Origin: Alistipes senegalensis
GTDB lineage: Bacteria > Bacteroidota > Bacteroidia > Bacteroidales > Rikenellaceae
Length of the DNA: 64,000 nucleotides
Assembly: GCA_023665825.1 (NCBI GenBank)
Contig: JAMPDE010000002.1
Location: 621,834-685,833 of the forward strand
Direction: 5' to 3'
Both the position numbers and the translations under genes were made by a program. Below, piece after piece: positions 16,393-25,552 of this stretch (position 1 is the first letter of the stretch; each line of letters opens with the position of its first letter). The notes beneath the pieces were generated by a model that ran no database searches, was not told the DNA's origin, and saw nothing but the letters and a program-made list of their open reading frames with translations.

Positions 16393-17064
16393 CTATTGAA
16401 CGGGTTGATTCAGAATATCCATGAAAGCGATGGAGTTGGCCTCCATTTGGAAAACCAGCTTCTCGATGCGGGCCACGAGGTAATTGTACCCGAAATAGGC
16501 CGGAATACCGACCAACAAACCCATGACAGTAGTTACCATCGCCACGTACATGCCGCTCGACAACAAGGCGAGGTCGACCGTACCGCCGGCGGCCGACATA
16601 TCCATGAAGGTCTGCACCATGCCGAGCACCGTACCGAGAAAACCGATCATCGGTGCACCACCGGCGATGGTCGCCAAGAACGGCAAACCGTTTTCGAGCT
16701 TCGAGACTTCGAGATTGGCAACGTTCTCGATGGCGGTCTGCACGTCGCCCATCGGACGGCCGATGCGTTCGATGCCCTTTTCGATCATGCGGGCGATCGG
16801 CGTATCGGTTTTACGGCACAGATTGACGGCCACCCCGATTTTCCCGTCGGAAATGTAGTCGCGAATCCGGTTCATGAAATTCATGTCCAGCACCGAAGCC
16901 TTGCGAATGGCCAAGAAACGCTCGACGAAGATGAAAATCGTCACGCCGCCCAATGCCAACAAAGGCCACATCAGCCAACCGCCCTTCGAGAAGAGCGACC
17001 ACAACCCCATGCGGGTTTCTTCACTCACGGCCGCCGCTTCGGCAGCCTGCAAAAAGTCGATCAT
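16393..17064 (-). CDS. exbB: ExbB/MotA/TolQ-family proton channel
   Basis: 223 residues with three membrane helices (about 28-48, 125-150 and 165-190). IAGGAPMIGFLGTVLGMVQTFMDM and ALLSSGMYVAMVTTVMGLLVGIPAYFGYN are the two family signatures. It forms the pentameric inner-membrane channel that works with ExbD. It is the first gene of the Exb/TonB operon, 100 bp after tamB; I found no clear promoter box in that gap, so read-through from tamB is possible. Confidence 0.92.
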   Translation of the reverse strand: MIDFLQAAEAAAVSEETRMGLWSLFSKGGWLMWPLLALGGVTIFIFVERFLAIRKASVLDMNFMNRIRDYISDGKIGVAVNLCRKTDTPIARMIEKGIERIGRPMGDVQTAIENVANLEVSKLENGLPFLATIAGGAPMIGFLGTVLGMVQTFMDMSAAGGTVDLALLSSGMYVAMVTTVMGLLVGIPAYFGYNYLVARIEKLVFQMEANSIAFMDILNQPVQ

Positions 17065-17164
17065 AGTTTTCTTAATTTTTTATTGAATTTTCACGTAATT
17101 ACATCTTTCGCTTCTTATCGTTGTCGTCGTACACTCACTTCCGTTTTTCGCAAAACCGCCGCGC

Positions 17165-20100
17165 CTATTCCTGCCCGGAGTCCACCTCGCCGGTCGCAGA
17201 AATCATCTCCTCCTCTTTTGCTTTCAGCCGCTCGGCTTTTTTGGCAGCCCGCCGGGCCTGCCGCTTCTTATTGGTGAAGCGCTCCCGCACCCGCTGGCGG
17301 AAATCCCGGAAATTATCGAAATCCTCCTTGAAATAGATGCCGAGCCCCGTTTCCTGCAAACCTTGATTCTCGTCGAACCGGTCGATGGTCTGCGTGAAAG
17401 CCTTCAATTTCAACGTACCGGCCCGGTCGATCAGGTAGGTGATGTAGGCCTCGCCCATGAAGTTGGACATCGACCGGTTGACCATCTGCTGTTTGTTGTC
17501 GATCAAATAGTTGCCCTCCAACTCGACGAACAACCGGTTGTTGATGAGCCCTTTCGACAACCCGAAATCCACCTCGTCGCCCGTCAGTTCGGACTTCGGC
17601 CGGTAACGGATCACGATGCTGTAATCATCTGCCGAAAGTAGGTTGCTCAACTGGTTGGTCAGAAATTCCAGTCCCGTATTGTAGGAAACCGACGCGCCGA
17701 TATTCTGCGAAACCGCACTGTTCTCGGCCATGAAACTTTTGAACAACAGCAAGTAAAGGAACTGCATGTCGACCGTCTCGGGTGCATTGAGCGCATTGGC
17801 GATGATGGCCTGCGTTTCGGGGTCGGTCGCCGGAACACGCACATCGAAGGTCACGGTCGGATCGGTCAGCCGTTCGCCCAGATGAATTAGGCACTCCACG
17901 TTGACCGACCGGTCGCCCGCCGTCCGGTCGGACGTAGTGCCGAGCAACGGCTGCAACGACGCTTTGAGTTTGTAAATCGCGTCGATATTCAACATCGCGT
18001 TGACGGGCGAACCCGTCCACTGGATAGTCGAACCGGGGTCGATGTCGAACTTGCGGTTGAGAATGTTCTGCAACGAAAAATGAAAACTTCCGTCATCGAT
18101 CGTATAATCGCCGTACATCTCGAACACGTTCGATTTCGGGTTGATCTGCATGCTCAACGTCCCCGTGCCGCGTGCCCGAATCACGTTGCCCGACACCGAA
18201 AGTTCCAGTTCGACATTGGGCCGGACATCGAGCGTCATCGAAATATCCATCTGGCTGGTCGTACCCGCTCGCCGCATGCGGCGTTTCTCGAACTGCTGCC
18301 GTTTCAGCACCAGCAGGTCGGTGGTATCCTCCAACTGCGGTTTCTCGAAGACGACGAAATCGGCATTGGAGATATTCGACTTGCTCGACATCGGCAGGAA
18401 GAACGACGAATGGTCGTCCGTCGCCGCCGTGATGCGCATCGCGACCTTGCCCTTGTCGCCCGAGATGCGGGCGTTGCCCGTCGCGTAGACTTTTCCGTAG
18501 AACGCATCGTTGTCCTGCTCCGACGTATCGAGCACCAGCATGGCATCGGGCCGCACCCGCACGTCGTAGGCGATGTTGGACAAGTGTTGCAAGTCCAATT
18601 TCAAATCGAGCGTTCCGCGATTGTGCTCCGGGTCGAAAAACGGCACGTTCGAGCAGGAAAAACGATTGTTGTTCACCGAAAGCTCCGCTTCGGGGATGGT
18701 ATAAGTCACCTGCGTGAAATCGACCGTCGAACGCAACTGCGAAACGCGAATTGAACCGGTCAGCTCGGCATTCCGGCGTTCGCCCAGCAGCTTCACATCG
18801 ACCGCCGCCGTTCCTTTCACATCCGAAACGGTACCGGTCAATACCGGTTCGAGCAATCCCAAATCCAGACTGTCCACCTGCATGTGGGCATAGTAACGAC
18901 GCCGGTTCGGGGCATAGAACCCGCGCACGAGCGTATCGCGCGTGATGCGGTTCGTCGCGAAAAGACCGGCCCGATTGCGCGCCAAATCCCAACGGGACGT
19001 GAGCTGCAACGGAGGCCCCGCCAGACCGTTCACCGAAAGGCTGTCCAAACGGATGTCGGCCGAAATTTCACCGCCGCCCAACACGGCCTTCATGGTCGCT
19101 TCGCCGTTGCTCCGGCCCTCGATGCCGTACCCCATCCGACCGGCGATTTGCGAGAACGGCGCCAAGTCGAAATTGGACAACCGCAAGGTCAGCGAATCGC
19201 TCGGATTGCGCGAAGCCACCCCGTCGAGCAACAGATCCTGCCCGTTGCTCATGACGCGGAAACGGTCGATGACCACCTGCGCCGTATCGATCCGAATGCC
19301 GCGAGCCAGAATCCGCCACGTAACGTCGCCGCGCACGATGCGCGACGGCAGAATCCGCACGTCGAGCACCTGCCCGTTGGGGCTCTCCTGCGGGTCGGAT
19401 ACCTCCGCGCGGACACCGAACAACCCCGAAAAACGACGCATTGTATCGGCGAATCCGGTCGAGAGTTCGACCCTACCCTCTTTCGCGCCGCCCGAGACGT
19501 GCAGTCCGGGCAAGTGAAGCCCGGCCGCATAGAAATTCTCGGCATCGGCGCTTACCACCAACGAATCGTTCGTATTCCGGGCATTGACATTCAGACGAAT
19601 AGCCAGCAAATCGCGCCGCTCGATGTAGTCCGACACGGCCCGCAGGCTCAACCGGTCGTTCGACGGATTGAAAGTCAGATTCAGCGACGAACCTTCGGCG
19701 ATCTGCAATCCGGGCGAAACAGCGTCGGCTATGGGGTTGAAGTCTCGGATATCGACTTTCAGCTGCGAATAGTTGTCCGCAGCGGGCCGCTCCGAAGCCA
19801 CCGTCGCGCGGGCATCCGTGTTGCGGTTCAGCTGCGGCAGGTATTTTTCCGCGCTCTGCCGGAGATAGGCGAACACTTCGCGGTAGCTGGTTCGGCTGCG
19901 GAACGTCACGTCGGCGAAATCGGAGCGCATCTCGACGAACTTGCTGTTCGCCGAGTTTTTACCCCGAAGCAGCACCGTATCAACTTTTAGGGTTCGGTCG
20001 TTGTAACGGTACACGCCGTCGGTTACCCATACGCTGCCGTTCAGGTCGTCCAGCGAACGTCCGCTCGCGCGTGCCACCATTCGGGCCGAAAGTCGCGAAA

Positions 20101-21727
20101 CCGAATCGCGGGGATTGACGTGCAACCGCGCCAAATCCGCCCGGTGCAGTGCCAGCGAGAAGTCGTAACGGGGAATCGCGTCGTTGAAATCGACCAAGCC
20201 GGCGAAATCGAAATCGAGGTTGGGGTCGCGGGCCGTGATCCGACCGTCGAAGCGCTTGTTGTACAGACGGCCGTCGAGCCGCAAAGTATCGTAAGTATAC
20301 CCCTTGAAATTCAACCGTACGACCTCGCCGTCGACCTGCGCATCGGCATATCCGCGTCCGAGCACGCCGTCGATACGGGCCGAAAGCGACGCTTCGCCGA
20401 ACAGATCCGGGCGGCCAAGCAATTGGCCCAACCGAAGATTGCGGGTCGCGACGTTTCCGTCGATACTGCGCCGCGCTCGTTCGAGCGGTTGCAGCGCGAG
20501 GTCGAGATTCATCCCGCCGACCTCCGTCGCAGCGCCGACGTTCGTTCGAAAGAGCGAAGGGGTACCCTCGAAACGGGCAACCAGATTCACGGTACCCGCA
20601 TTATGGAGCAGTTCGATGAGTTTCGGCGACAACGGATTGTGCGCGAACGCCCCGATCAACGCCTGCACATCCGACGAAACGGTGCTCAACCGCGAAACCT
20701 GCGCATCGAAATGCGTCTGCTTGAAATCGGGCAGTCCCTGCGCCGAAACATCGGCCGCAAGGTAGGTATGCTCCCCCATGTGCAAACTGCGGATTTCGGT
20801 ATCGAAATCGGCGACCGTACCGGAAAAATCCAGATCGACCTCTTTCAAAGTCAAGGATTTGCCGTACAATCCGGGCGAAAAATAGGCCGCATCGTCCGTC
20901 GCGAGTTCCGAATGCCGCAACGTGCCTTCGATCCGCACCCGGTGGACGAAATCCTTGTAATCGGCCCAAGAATCGCCCCGCAACGTAATACGGGGCAACG
21001 AAATGCGGGATTCGTCCGTTTCTATTTTCGCGTCCGTGAAATCGAGCAGCCCGTTATCCAGCCGGAAGATACCCGAAAGCCGGTTCAAGACGAAACCGCT
21101 GCGCTCCCGACCGCTGAATGCACGGATATCCGTTTCGATGACCGAACCGTTCAACTCGAAGCGTTCGATTTCGGCGGCGATGCCGGAGAGGTGCATGTGG
21201 CCGAAGTCAATGCCGTACGGCGGATTGCGGTGCCGCTGTCGTTCCAGACAAAGTTCCATATTCCCGACCGAAGCAGAACCGATCATCAACCGGAAAGGCT
21301 TTTTCTTCTTACGGTCGGGATCGGAAAGGCGGCTGACTACCTGCTTGATGTTCATTTCCCCTTCGGGCGTTTCGCGCAAAAACAATTTGACGTCGTCCAA
21401 TTCGCCATAGCTCAACCGCACACCCTTTCCGCCCAGTCCGAACCGCGTGACGAACGCTTCGACACGGCCGGCATACAGCAGAGTATCGCGCTGATAATCT
21501 TCGACATAAAACCCATTGATGCGAATTTTTCCGGGAAAGACTATGGTGATTCGATCCACAGCGACCGTCGTCTCCAACTTGTCGGAAACAACCCGCACGA
21601 CCCGCTGCACGGCGAAGTTCTGCACGGCCGGAATCTGCAAGGCCGCAGCGATCACGACGAGCAGAATCACGAGCGACAAAAACGTCGTCGCAACCACCTT
21701 TCCCAATATTTTTATACCTTTGCGCAT
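17165..21727 (-). CDS. tamB: Translocation and assembly module protein TamB/AsmA-like
   Basis: 1520 residues. One N-terminal inner-membrane helix (about 9-33) is followed by a very long repetitive beta structure (AsmA-like start FPGKIRINGFYVEDYQRDTLLYAG) and the C-terminal TamB/DUF490 domain (about 1080-1480; DGSFHFSLQNILNRKFDIDPGSTIQWTGSPVNA, then TGLEFLTNQLSNLL). Such proteins form a hydrophobic groove across the periplasm, implicated in phospholipid transport and outer-membrane protein assembly. The last 40 residues are rich in Lys, Arg and Ala and probably not part of the fold. A consensus -7 box lies about 20 bp before the start, divergent from tsaD. Confidence 0.9.
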   Translation of the reverse strand: MRKGIKILGKVVATTFLSLVILLVVIAAALQIPAVQNFAVQRVVRVVSDKLETTVAVDRITIVFPGKIRINGFYVEDYQRDTLLYAGRVEAFVTRFGLGGKGVRLSYGELDDVKLFLRETPEGEMNIKQVVSRLSDPDRKKKKPFRLMIGSASVGNMELCLERQRHRNPPYGIDFGHMHLSGIAAEIERFELNGSVIETDIRAFSGRERSGFVLNRLSGIFRLDNGLLDFTDAKIETDESRISLPRITLRGDSWADYKDFVHRVRIEGTLRHSELATDDAAYFSPGLYGKSLTLKEVDLDFSGTVADFDTEIRSLHMGEHTYLAADVSAQGLPDFKQTHFDAQVSRLSTVSSDVQALIGAFAHNPLSPKLIELLHNAGTVNLVARFEGTPSLFRTNVGAATEVGGMNLDLALQPLERARRSIDGNVATRNLRLGQLLGRPDLFGEASLSARIDGVLGRGYADAQVDGEVVRLNFKGYTYDTLRLDGRLYNKRFDGRITARDPNLDFDFAGLVDFNDAIPRYDFSLALHRADLARLHVNPRDSVSRLSARMVARASGRSLDDLNGSVWVTDGVYRYNDRTLKVDTVLLRGKNSANSKFVEMRSDFADVTFRSRTSYREVFAYLRQSAEKYLPQLNRNTDARATVASERPAADNYSQLKVDIRDFNPIADAVSPGLQIAEGSSLNLTFNPSNDRLSLRAVSDYIERRDLLAIRLNVNARNTNDSLVVSADAENFYAAGLHLPGLHVSGGAKEGRVELSTGFADTMRRFSGLFGVRAEVSDPQESPNGQVLDVRILPSRIVRGDVTWRILARGIRIDTAQVVIDRFRVMSNGQDLLLDGVASRNPSDSLTLRLSNFDLAPFSQIAGRMGYGIEGRSNGEATMKAVLGGGEISADIRLDSLSVNGLAGPPLQLTSRWDLARNRAGLFATNRITRDTLVRGFYAPNRRRYYAHMQVDSLDLGLLEPVLTGTVSDVKGTAAVDVKLLGERRNAELTGSIRVSQLRSTVDFTQVTYTIPEAELSVNNNRFSCSNVPFFDPEHNRGTLDLKLDLQHLSNIAYDVRVRPDAMLVLDTSEQDNDAFYGKVYATGNARISGDKGKVAMRITAATDDHSSFFLPMSSKSNISNADFVVFEKPQLEDTTDLLVLKRQQFEKRRMRRAGTTSQMDISMTLDVRPNVELELSVSGNVIRARGTGTLSMQINPKSNVFEMYGDYTIDDGSFHFSLQNILNRKFDIDPGSTIQWTGSPVNAMLNIDAIYKLKASLQPLLGTTSDRTAGDRSVNVECLIHLGERLTDPTVTFDVRVPATDPETQAIIANALNAPETVDMQFLYLLLFKSFMAENSAVSQNIGASVSYNTGLEFLTNQLSNLLSADDYSIVIRYRPKSELTGDEVDFGLSKGLINNRLFVELEGNYLIDNKQQMVNRSMSNFMGEAYITYLIDRAGTLKLKAFTQTIDRFDENQGLQETGLGIYFKEDFDNFRDFRQRVRERFTNKKRQARRAAKKAERLKAKEEEMISATGEVDSGQE

Positions 21728-21746
21728 CGGGTCTTCGCACTATCTT

Positions 21747-21755
21747 GCAAAGATA
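21747..21755 (-). promoter_or_regulatory. -7 promoter box of tamB
   Basis: TATCTTTGC on the minus strand, about 20 bp before the tamB start codon. Confidence 0.7.
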
Positions 21756-21865
21756 GCGTTTTTTGGAGGACAACCCTGCAAAAAGCAGGAAATAATTTCG
21801 CCATCCAGACGGTGCGAAAACGTCGGCGAGCGAAAAGAAACGAACGGAACAGAAAAAAGCGGAAA

Positions 21866-22891
21866 ATGAATATCACCATTTTAGGAATCGAATCGTCGTG
21901 CGACGACACATCGGCGGCCGTGCTGCGCGACAACACGCTGCTAGCGAACGTCATTGCCTCGCAAAGCGTGCATATCAAGTACGGCGGCGTCATCCCCGAA
22001 CTGGCCTCGCGCGCCCACCAGCAGAACATCGTTCCGGTGGTCGACACGGCCCTGAAAGAAGCCGGTATCGGTGCGGACGAAATCGACGCCATCGCTTTCA
22101 CGCGCGGGCCGGGACTGGTCGGGTCGCTGCTGGTCGGCGTGTCGTTCGCCAAAGGGCTCTCCATCGCCCGCAACATCCCGCTGGTCGAGGTCAACCACTT
22201 GCAGGGGCACATCCTTTCGCACTTCATCGACCTGCCCGACCGGCAACTGCCCCACCCCGATTTTCCGTTCCTCTGCCTGCTGGTGAGCGGCGGGCACTCA
22301 CAAATCGTGCGGATGAATTCGCCGCTGGAAATGGAGATTCTCGGCACGACCATCGACGATGCGGCAGGCGAAGCGTTCGACAAATGCGCCAAAGTCATGG
22401 GGCTGCCCTATCCGGGCGGGCCGGTCATCGACAAACTGGCGAAAGAGGGCGATCCCGAAGCATTCCGCTTCGCCCGACCCCATGTCGAGGGATACGACTA
22501 TTCGTTTTCGGGGCTCAAAACTTCGTTCCTCTATACGCTGCGCGACGCCGTAGCCCAAGACCCCGATTTCATCGAGAAGCACAAGGCGGATTTGTGCGCG
22601 TCGCTGCAAGCGACCGTCGTCCGTATCCTATTGGATAAGTTGATGCGGGCATCGAAAGATACGGGTATTCGCGACATCGCCATTGCCGGAGGTGTATCGG
22701 CCAACTCGGGACTGCGCGACGGCATCGTGGCCGAAGGACTGAAACGCGGCTGGCGCACGTTTTTGCCCGAATTCAGATTCACGACCGACAACGCCGCGAT
22801 GATTGCGATGGCCGGGTATTACCGCTACCGCAACGGCGAATTTTCGTCGCTCGACGTTTCGCCCGTAGCGCGGCTCGAAGAGTTGCGATAA
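21866..22891 (+). CDS. tsaD: tRNA t6A synthesis transferase TsaD
   Basis: 341 residues. ASKHA-fold protein; the start MNITILGIESSCDDTSAAVL is diagnostic, HLQGH (about 113-117) binds iron, CLLVSGGHSQIV and IAGGVSANSGLRDGI bind nucleotide. It transfers threonylcarbamoyl from TC-AMP (made by TsaC, encoded at 11850) to A37 of ANN-decoding tRNAs, with TsaB and TsaE, which are not in this window. The much longer open frame upstream is the shadow of tamB. Divergent from tamB. Confidence 0.96.
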   Translation: MNITILGIESSCDDTSAAVLRDNTLLANVIASQSVHIKYGGVIPELASRAHQQNIVPVVDTALKEAGIGADEIDAIAFTRGPGLVGSLLVGVSFAKGLSIARNIPLVEVNHLQGHILSHFIDLPDRQLPHPDFPFLCLLVSGGHSQIVRMNSPLEMEILGTTIDDAAGEAFDKCAKVMGLPYPGGPVIDKLAKEGDPEAFRFARPHVEGYDYSFSGLKTSFLYTLRDAVAQDPDFIEKHKADLCASLQATVVRILLDKLMRASKDTGIRDIAIAGGVSANSGLRDGIVAEGLKRGWRTFLPEFRFTTDNAAMIAMAGYYRYRNGEFSSLDVSPVARLEELR

Positions 22892-22972
22892 ATTTTGGAA
22901 GAGGAGGAATAACCGAGACCTTCCCCGACGATGCGTAGCGGACGGATGCGGTGTATCCCGTCCGAAACCCGA

Positions 22973-23009
22973 CAAAAAGGGGCCGCCCAACAAGGCGACC
23001 CTTTTGGTT
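22973..23009. terminator. Terminator between convergent tsaD and lon
   Basis: Near-perfect hairpin, arms AAAAAGGGGCCGCC and GGCGACCCTTTT with a 6-nt loop, flanked by A and T runs. It can serve lon on the minus strand and tsaD on the plus strand. Confidence 0.75.
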
Positions 23010-25437
23010 ACTGCAACGCCAGCTGCAACACCTCGTCGTTCGTGCGGACGTAATGGAATGTCAGCCCGTCGATGTATTCCGACTTGATTTCGGCGATATC
23101 CTTGCGGTTCTCCTCCGAGAGAATCAACTCCTTGATACCGGCCCGTTTCGCGGCCAAAATCTTCTCTTTCACCCCTCCGACCGGCGTTACGCGTCCGCGC
23201 AGGGTAGTTTCGCCCGTCATGGCGATGCGGTCGCGCACCTTGCGGCCCGTGTAGGTCGACACGATCGAGGTGACCATCGTGATGCCCGCCGACGGCCCGT
23301 CTTTCGGAATCGCCCCTTCGGGAACGTGGATGTTGATGTCGTTCTTCTCGAATATCGCAGGGTCGATGCCCAGTTCCTTGCAGTGGGCCATGACCCATTC
23401 GTGCGCGATGGTCGCCGATTCCTTCATCACGTCGCCCAGATTACCCGTCAGACTGATGCGGCCCTTGCCGGGCGTAAGGCACGACTCGATATAGAGAATA
23501 TCGCCGCCGACCTCCGTCCATGCCAAACCCGTCACGACGCCCGTCATGCCGCCCACCTCGTACTCCTCTTTGAGGAATTTAGGTACGCCGAGCACCTTCT
23601 CCATGTCCTGCATCGTGAATTCAGGCGCGTATTCTTCGTCGAAAGCGATCTGCTTGGCACGGGCACGGGCGATTTTGGCCAACAACTTGTCCAACGACCG
23701 GACGCCCGCTTCACGCGTGTAACCGGAAATAATCGCTTCGACCACTTCGGAAGTCAACGTCAGCTGCTCCGGCCGAATGCCATGCGCCTCGCGCTGTTTT
23801 GGCAGCAGGTGCTCCAACGCGATGCTGACCTTTTCTTCCAGCAAGTATCCGGCAATGTTGATCATCTCCATGCGGTCGCGCAAAGCCGGAGCGATGTTCG
23901 CCACGTTGTTGGCCGTCGCGATGAACAACACTTTCGAGAGGTCGTATTCCATGTCGATGTAGTTGTCATGGAACGTCGTGTTCTGTTCGGGGTCGAGCAC
24001 CTCCAACAGCGCGCTCGACGGGTCGCCGTGCGTCGAAACCGTCACCTTGTCCACCTCGTCGAGGATGATGACCGGATTGGACGAACCGCACCGTTTTATG
24101 GTCTGGATGATGCGGCCCGGCATGGCCCCGATGTAGGTGCGGCGATGGCCGCGAATCTCCGATTCGTCGTGCAGACCGCCCAACGAAATGCGGCCAAACT
24201 TGCGCCCCAAAGCCGTTGCGACCGATTTGCCGAGCGAGGTTTTGCCGACTCCCGGAGGGCCGTACAAGCAGAGAATCGGCGATTTCAGGTCGCCTTTCAA
24301 CTTGATGACAGCCAAATGCTCCAAGATGCGCTCTTTCACTTCGTCCAACCCGAAATGGTCGCGGTCGAGCTGCTCGCGGGCGCACTTCAAATCGAGGTTG
24401 TCGGTCGTTACATCGTTCCAAGGGAGTTCCAGCAGCAACTGCAAGTAGGTCATCTGCACCGAATACTCGGCGACGGCCGGATTGAGCCGTTCGACCTTCT
24501 GCAACTCCTTCTCGAAAGTCTCGCCGACCTCTTTGGGCCAATTCTTTTTGGCTGCCGCCTCGCGCAGTTTTTCGATGTCGGCATCGTCGCCGTCGCCCAA
24601 TTCGTCCTGAATGGTGCGCATCTGCTGTTGCAAGTAGTAATCGCGCTGCTGTTTGTCGATTTCCTGCTTCACCTTCTCCTGTATCTCGCCTTTCAGCTCG
24701 GCGAGCTGCTGCTCGCGGATGAGTATTTCAAGCAACTTGCGCGAACGGGCCAGCAGTCCGGGCGCTTCCAGCAAGGCCTGCCGGTCTTCGTCGGAAAGTT
24801 CCAGATTGGTGCAGATGAAGTTGACGATGCCGCGCTTGGAGTCGATATTCTTGATAGCGAACGCCGCCTCTTTGGGCATCGACGGCGAAACGTTGATGAT
24901 GCTCAACGCCACGTCGCGGATGGAATCCACCAATGCCTCGAACTCGATATTCTTCACATCGGGAATCGTATCGCGCAACGCCGTGACACGCGCCTTGAAA
25001 TAGGGCTCCGTCGCAACGTACTCGTCGATCTGGATTTTTTCCAGTCCGTTGAGAATGACGGTCAGATTGCCGTTGGGCATCTCCAAAATCTTGATGATGC
25101 GGGCGGCCGTTCCGACCTTGTACATATCGTCGGGCGACGGGTCTTCGACGTCGCTCTCGCGCTGAAGCACGGCCCCGAGAATCCCCCCTTCGGCATTGAC
25201 AGCCCGCACGAGCGAAATGCTCTTGTCGCGGCCCACCGTAATGGGCGTAATGGCACCCGGAAAAAGCACCGACGAGCGGAGCGTCAGAATCGGAATCACT
25301 TCCGGCACATCGACCTCCTCGACCGTATCGTCGTCGCCCGAAATGATGGGAATCACGCGATGCTTTCCGTCGGACATTTCGGGAAAGTTGTTCTCATCGA
25401 CCGTGGCGATCTCGATTTTATTTTTTTTCTTATCCAT
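23008..25437 (-). CDS. lon: ATP-dependent protease Lon
   Basis: 809 residues, normal for LonA. The N-terminal substrate-recognition domain (about 45-240) is followed by a coiled coil, the AAA+ domain with Walker A GPPGVGKTSLGKS and Walker B VIILDEVDKV, and the C-terminal protease domain with the catalytic Ser in KDGPSAGITM and the Lys in VKEKILAAKRAG. Cytoplasmic degradation of damaged and regulatory proteins. A Lys-rich stretch (DKKKNKIE) follows the start. Confidence 0.97.
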   Translation of the reverse strand: MDKKKNKIEIATVDENNFPEMSDGKHRVIPIISGDDDTVEEVDVPEVIPILTLRSSVLFPGAITPITVGRDKSISLVRAVNAEGGILGAVLQRESDVEDPSPDDMYKVGTAARIIKILEMPNGNLTVILNGLEKIQIDEYVATEPYFKARVTALRDTIPDVKNIEFEALVDSIRDVALSIINVSPSMPKEAAFAIKNIDSKRGIVNFICTNLELSDEDRQALLEAPGLLARSRKLLEILIREQQLAELKGEIQEKVKQEIDKQQRDYYLQQQMRTIQDELGDGDDADIEKLREAAAKKNWPKEVGETFEKELQKVERLNPAVAEYSVQMTYLQLLLELPWNDVTTDNLDLKCAREQLDRDHFGLDEVKERILEHLAVIKLKGDLKSPILCLYGPPGVGKTSLGKSVATALGRKFGRISLGGLHDESEIRGHRRTYIGAMPGRIIQTIKRCGSSNPVIILDEVDKVTVSTHGDPSSALLEVLDPEQNTTFHDNYIDMEYDLSKVLFIATANNVANIAPALRDRMEMINIAGYLLEEKVSIALEHLLPKQREAHGIRPEQLTLTSEVVEAIISGYTREAGVRSLDKLLAKIARARAKQIAFDEEYAPEFTMQDMEKVLGVPKFLKEEYEVGGMTGVVTGLAWTEVGGDILYIESCLTPGKGRISLTGNLGDVMKESATIAHEWVMAHCKELGIDPAIFEKNDINIHVPEGAIPKDGPSAGITMVTSIVSTYTGRKVRDRIAMTGETTLRGRVTPVGGVKEKILAAKRAGIKELILSEENRKDIAEIKSEYIDGLTFHYVRTNDEVLQLALQ

Positions 25438-25459
25438 GCTCGCATTACGAAATTGATTT

Positions 25460-25468
25460 GCAAAGGTA
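25460..25468 (-). promoter_or_regulatory. -7 promoter box of lon
   Basis: TACCTTTGC on the minus strand, 22 bp before the lon start. The plus strand has TAACTTTGC about 35 bp before valS, so the two genes are transcribed divergently from one short region. Confidence 0.65.
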
Positions 25469-25552
25469 ACGATTTTTCAGCTATTTTTATTTCATCTTTG
25501 ACAGATTGTTAATAACTTTGCCGGTCGAACCAATCAATTCAAACCGAATACC

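Noticed and set aside
22951-25512. Plus-strand ORF of 853 codons opposite lon
   Set aside because: Antisense shadow of lon; composition is non-protein-like and lon is unambiguous.
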